A DNA stretch of 5,734 bases from Candidatus Hydrogenedentota bacterium. Its GTDB lineage: Bacteria > Hydrogenedentota > Hydrogenedentia > Hydrogenedentales > SLHB01. The notes under the pieces were generated by a model. That model did no database searches. It saw nothing but the letters and a program-made list of their open reading frames with translations, and had not been told where the DNA came from. A program made the translations under genes and the position numbers. The stretch covers positions 1 through 5,734 of the forward strand of contig SLHB01000468.1 in NCBI GenBank assembly GCA_007136375.1, read 5' to 3'. Positions 5,721 to 5,734 of the stretch are shown piece after piece (within the stretch, counting starts at the first letter, position 1; every line of letters begins with the position of its first letter).

Positions 5721-5730
5721 AAGGGGGTGA
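5721..5730 (+). promoter_or_regulatory. Possible ribosome binding site of a divergent gene beyond the window
   Basis: AAGGGGGTGA matches the anti-Shine-Dalgarno complement AAGGAGGTGA at 9 of 10 bases and ends 4 bases before the window edge. This is the right distance for a + strand start codon at or just past 5735. No coding sequence is visible to confirm it. Confidence 0.35.
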
Positions 5731-5734
5731 GCCC

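Noticed and set aside
5701..5730. Small + strand frame starting ATGGCGGCC
   Set aside because: It ends after 9 codons and has no ribosome binding site; it overlaps the likely Shine-Dalgarno of a gene beyond the edge.

Overview
This is a GC-rich bacterial window with strongly GC-biased third codon positions. It shows no mobile element, CRISPR array, tRNA or rRNA. The gene set is a long-form PIG-L deacetylase, a secreted HExxH protein, an anchored orphan protein, and a YpdA-like flavoprotein coupled to a ComB-like phosphatase. Together these suggest an uncultured, environmental Gram-negative-type bacterium of the Planctomycetota, Lentisphaerota or Hydrogenedentota kind. That placement is an impression from gene style and is not proven by the sequence.

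Layout. At 1-575 (+) lies the C-terminal part of a PIG-L/LmbE-type deacetylase whose N-terminus is outside the window. A strong 18-bp hairpin at 592-633 probably terminates it. At 656-1807 (-) is a secreted HExxH metalloprotease-like protein with its own sigma70-type promoter (1908-1936) and a ribosome binding site. Its 3' end overlaps a small tandem duplication. At 2044-3684 (-) is a 546-residue, N-terminally anchored protein of unknown function. It has an excellent Shine-Dalgarno sequence and ends at a hairpin/T-rich terminator (1939-1968) that abuts the next gene's promoter. At 3685-3919 is an intergenic region with an AT-rich promoter-like island. At 3920-5661 (-) two genes overlap by 4 bp (GTGA): first a YpdA-family NAD(P)H/FAD oxidoreductase, then a ComB-family 2-phosphosulfolactate phosphatase. 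The first gene has an extended -10 box so close to its ATG that the transcript should be nearly leaderless. The last bases of the window carry a near-consensus Shine-Dalgarno on the + strand, which hints at a divergent gene starting just outside.

How the genes relate. The only clear operon is ypdA-like/comB-like. It is the most interesting part of the window. It couples a flavoprotein of the bacillithiol-disulfide-reductase family to an enzyme of sulfonate (sulfolactate/coenzyme M) metabolism, and both proteins deviate from their family signatures. The flavoprotein has Ser where characterised YpdA has the proposed active-site Cys. The phosphatase has TTTGA where TTNGT is usual. The other three genes look like independent transcription units.
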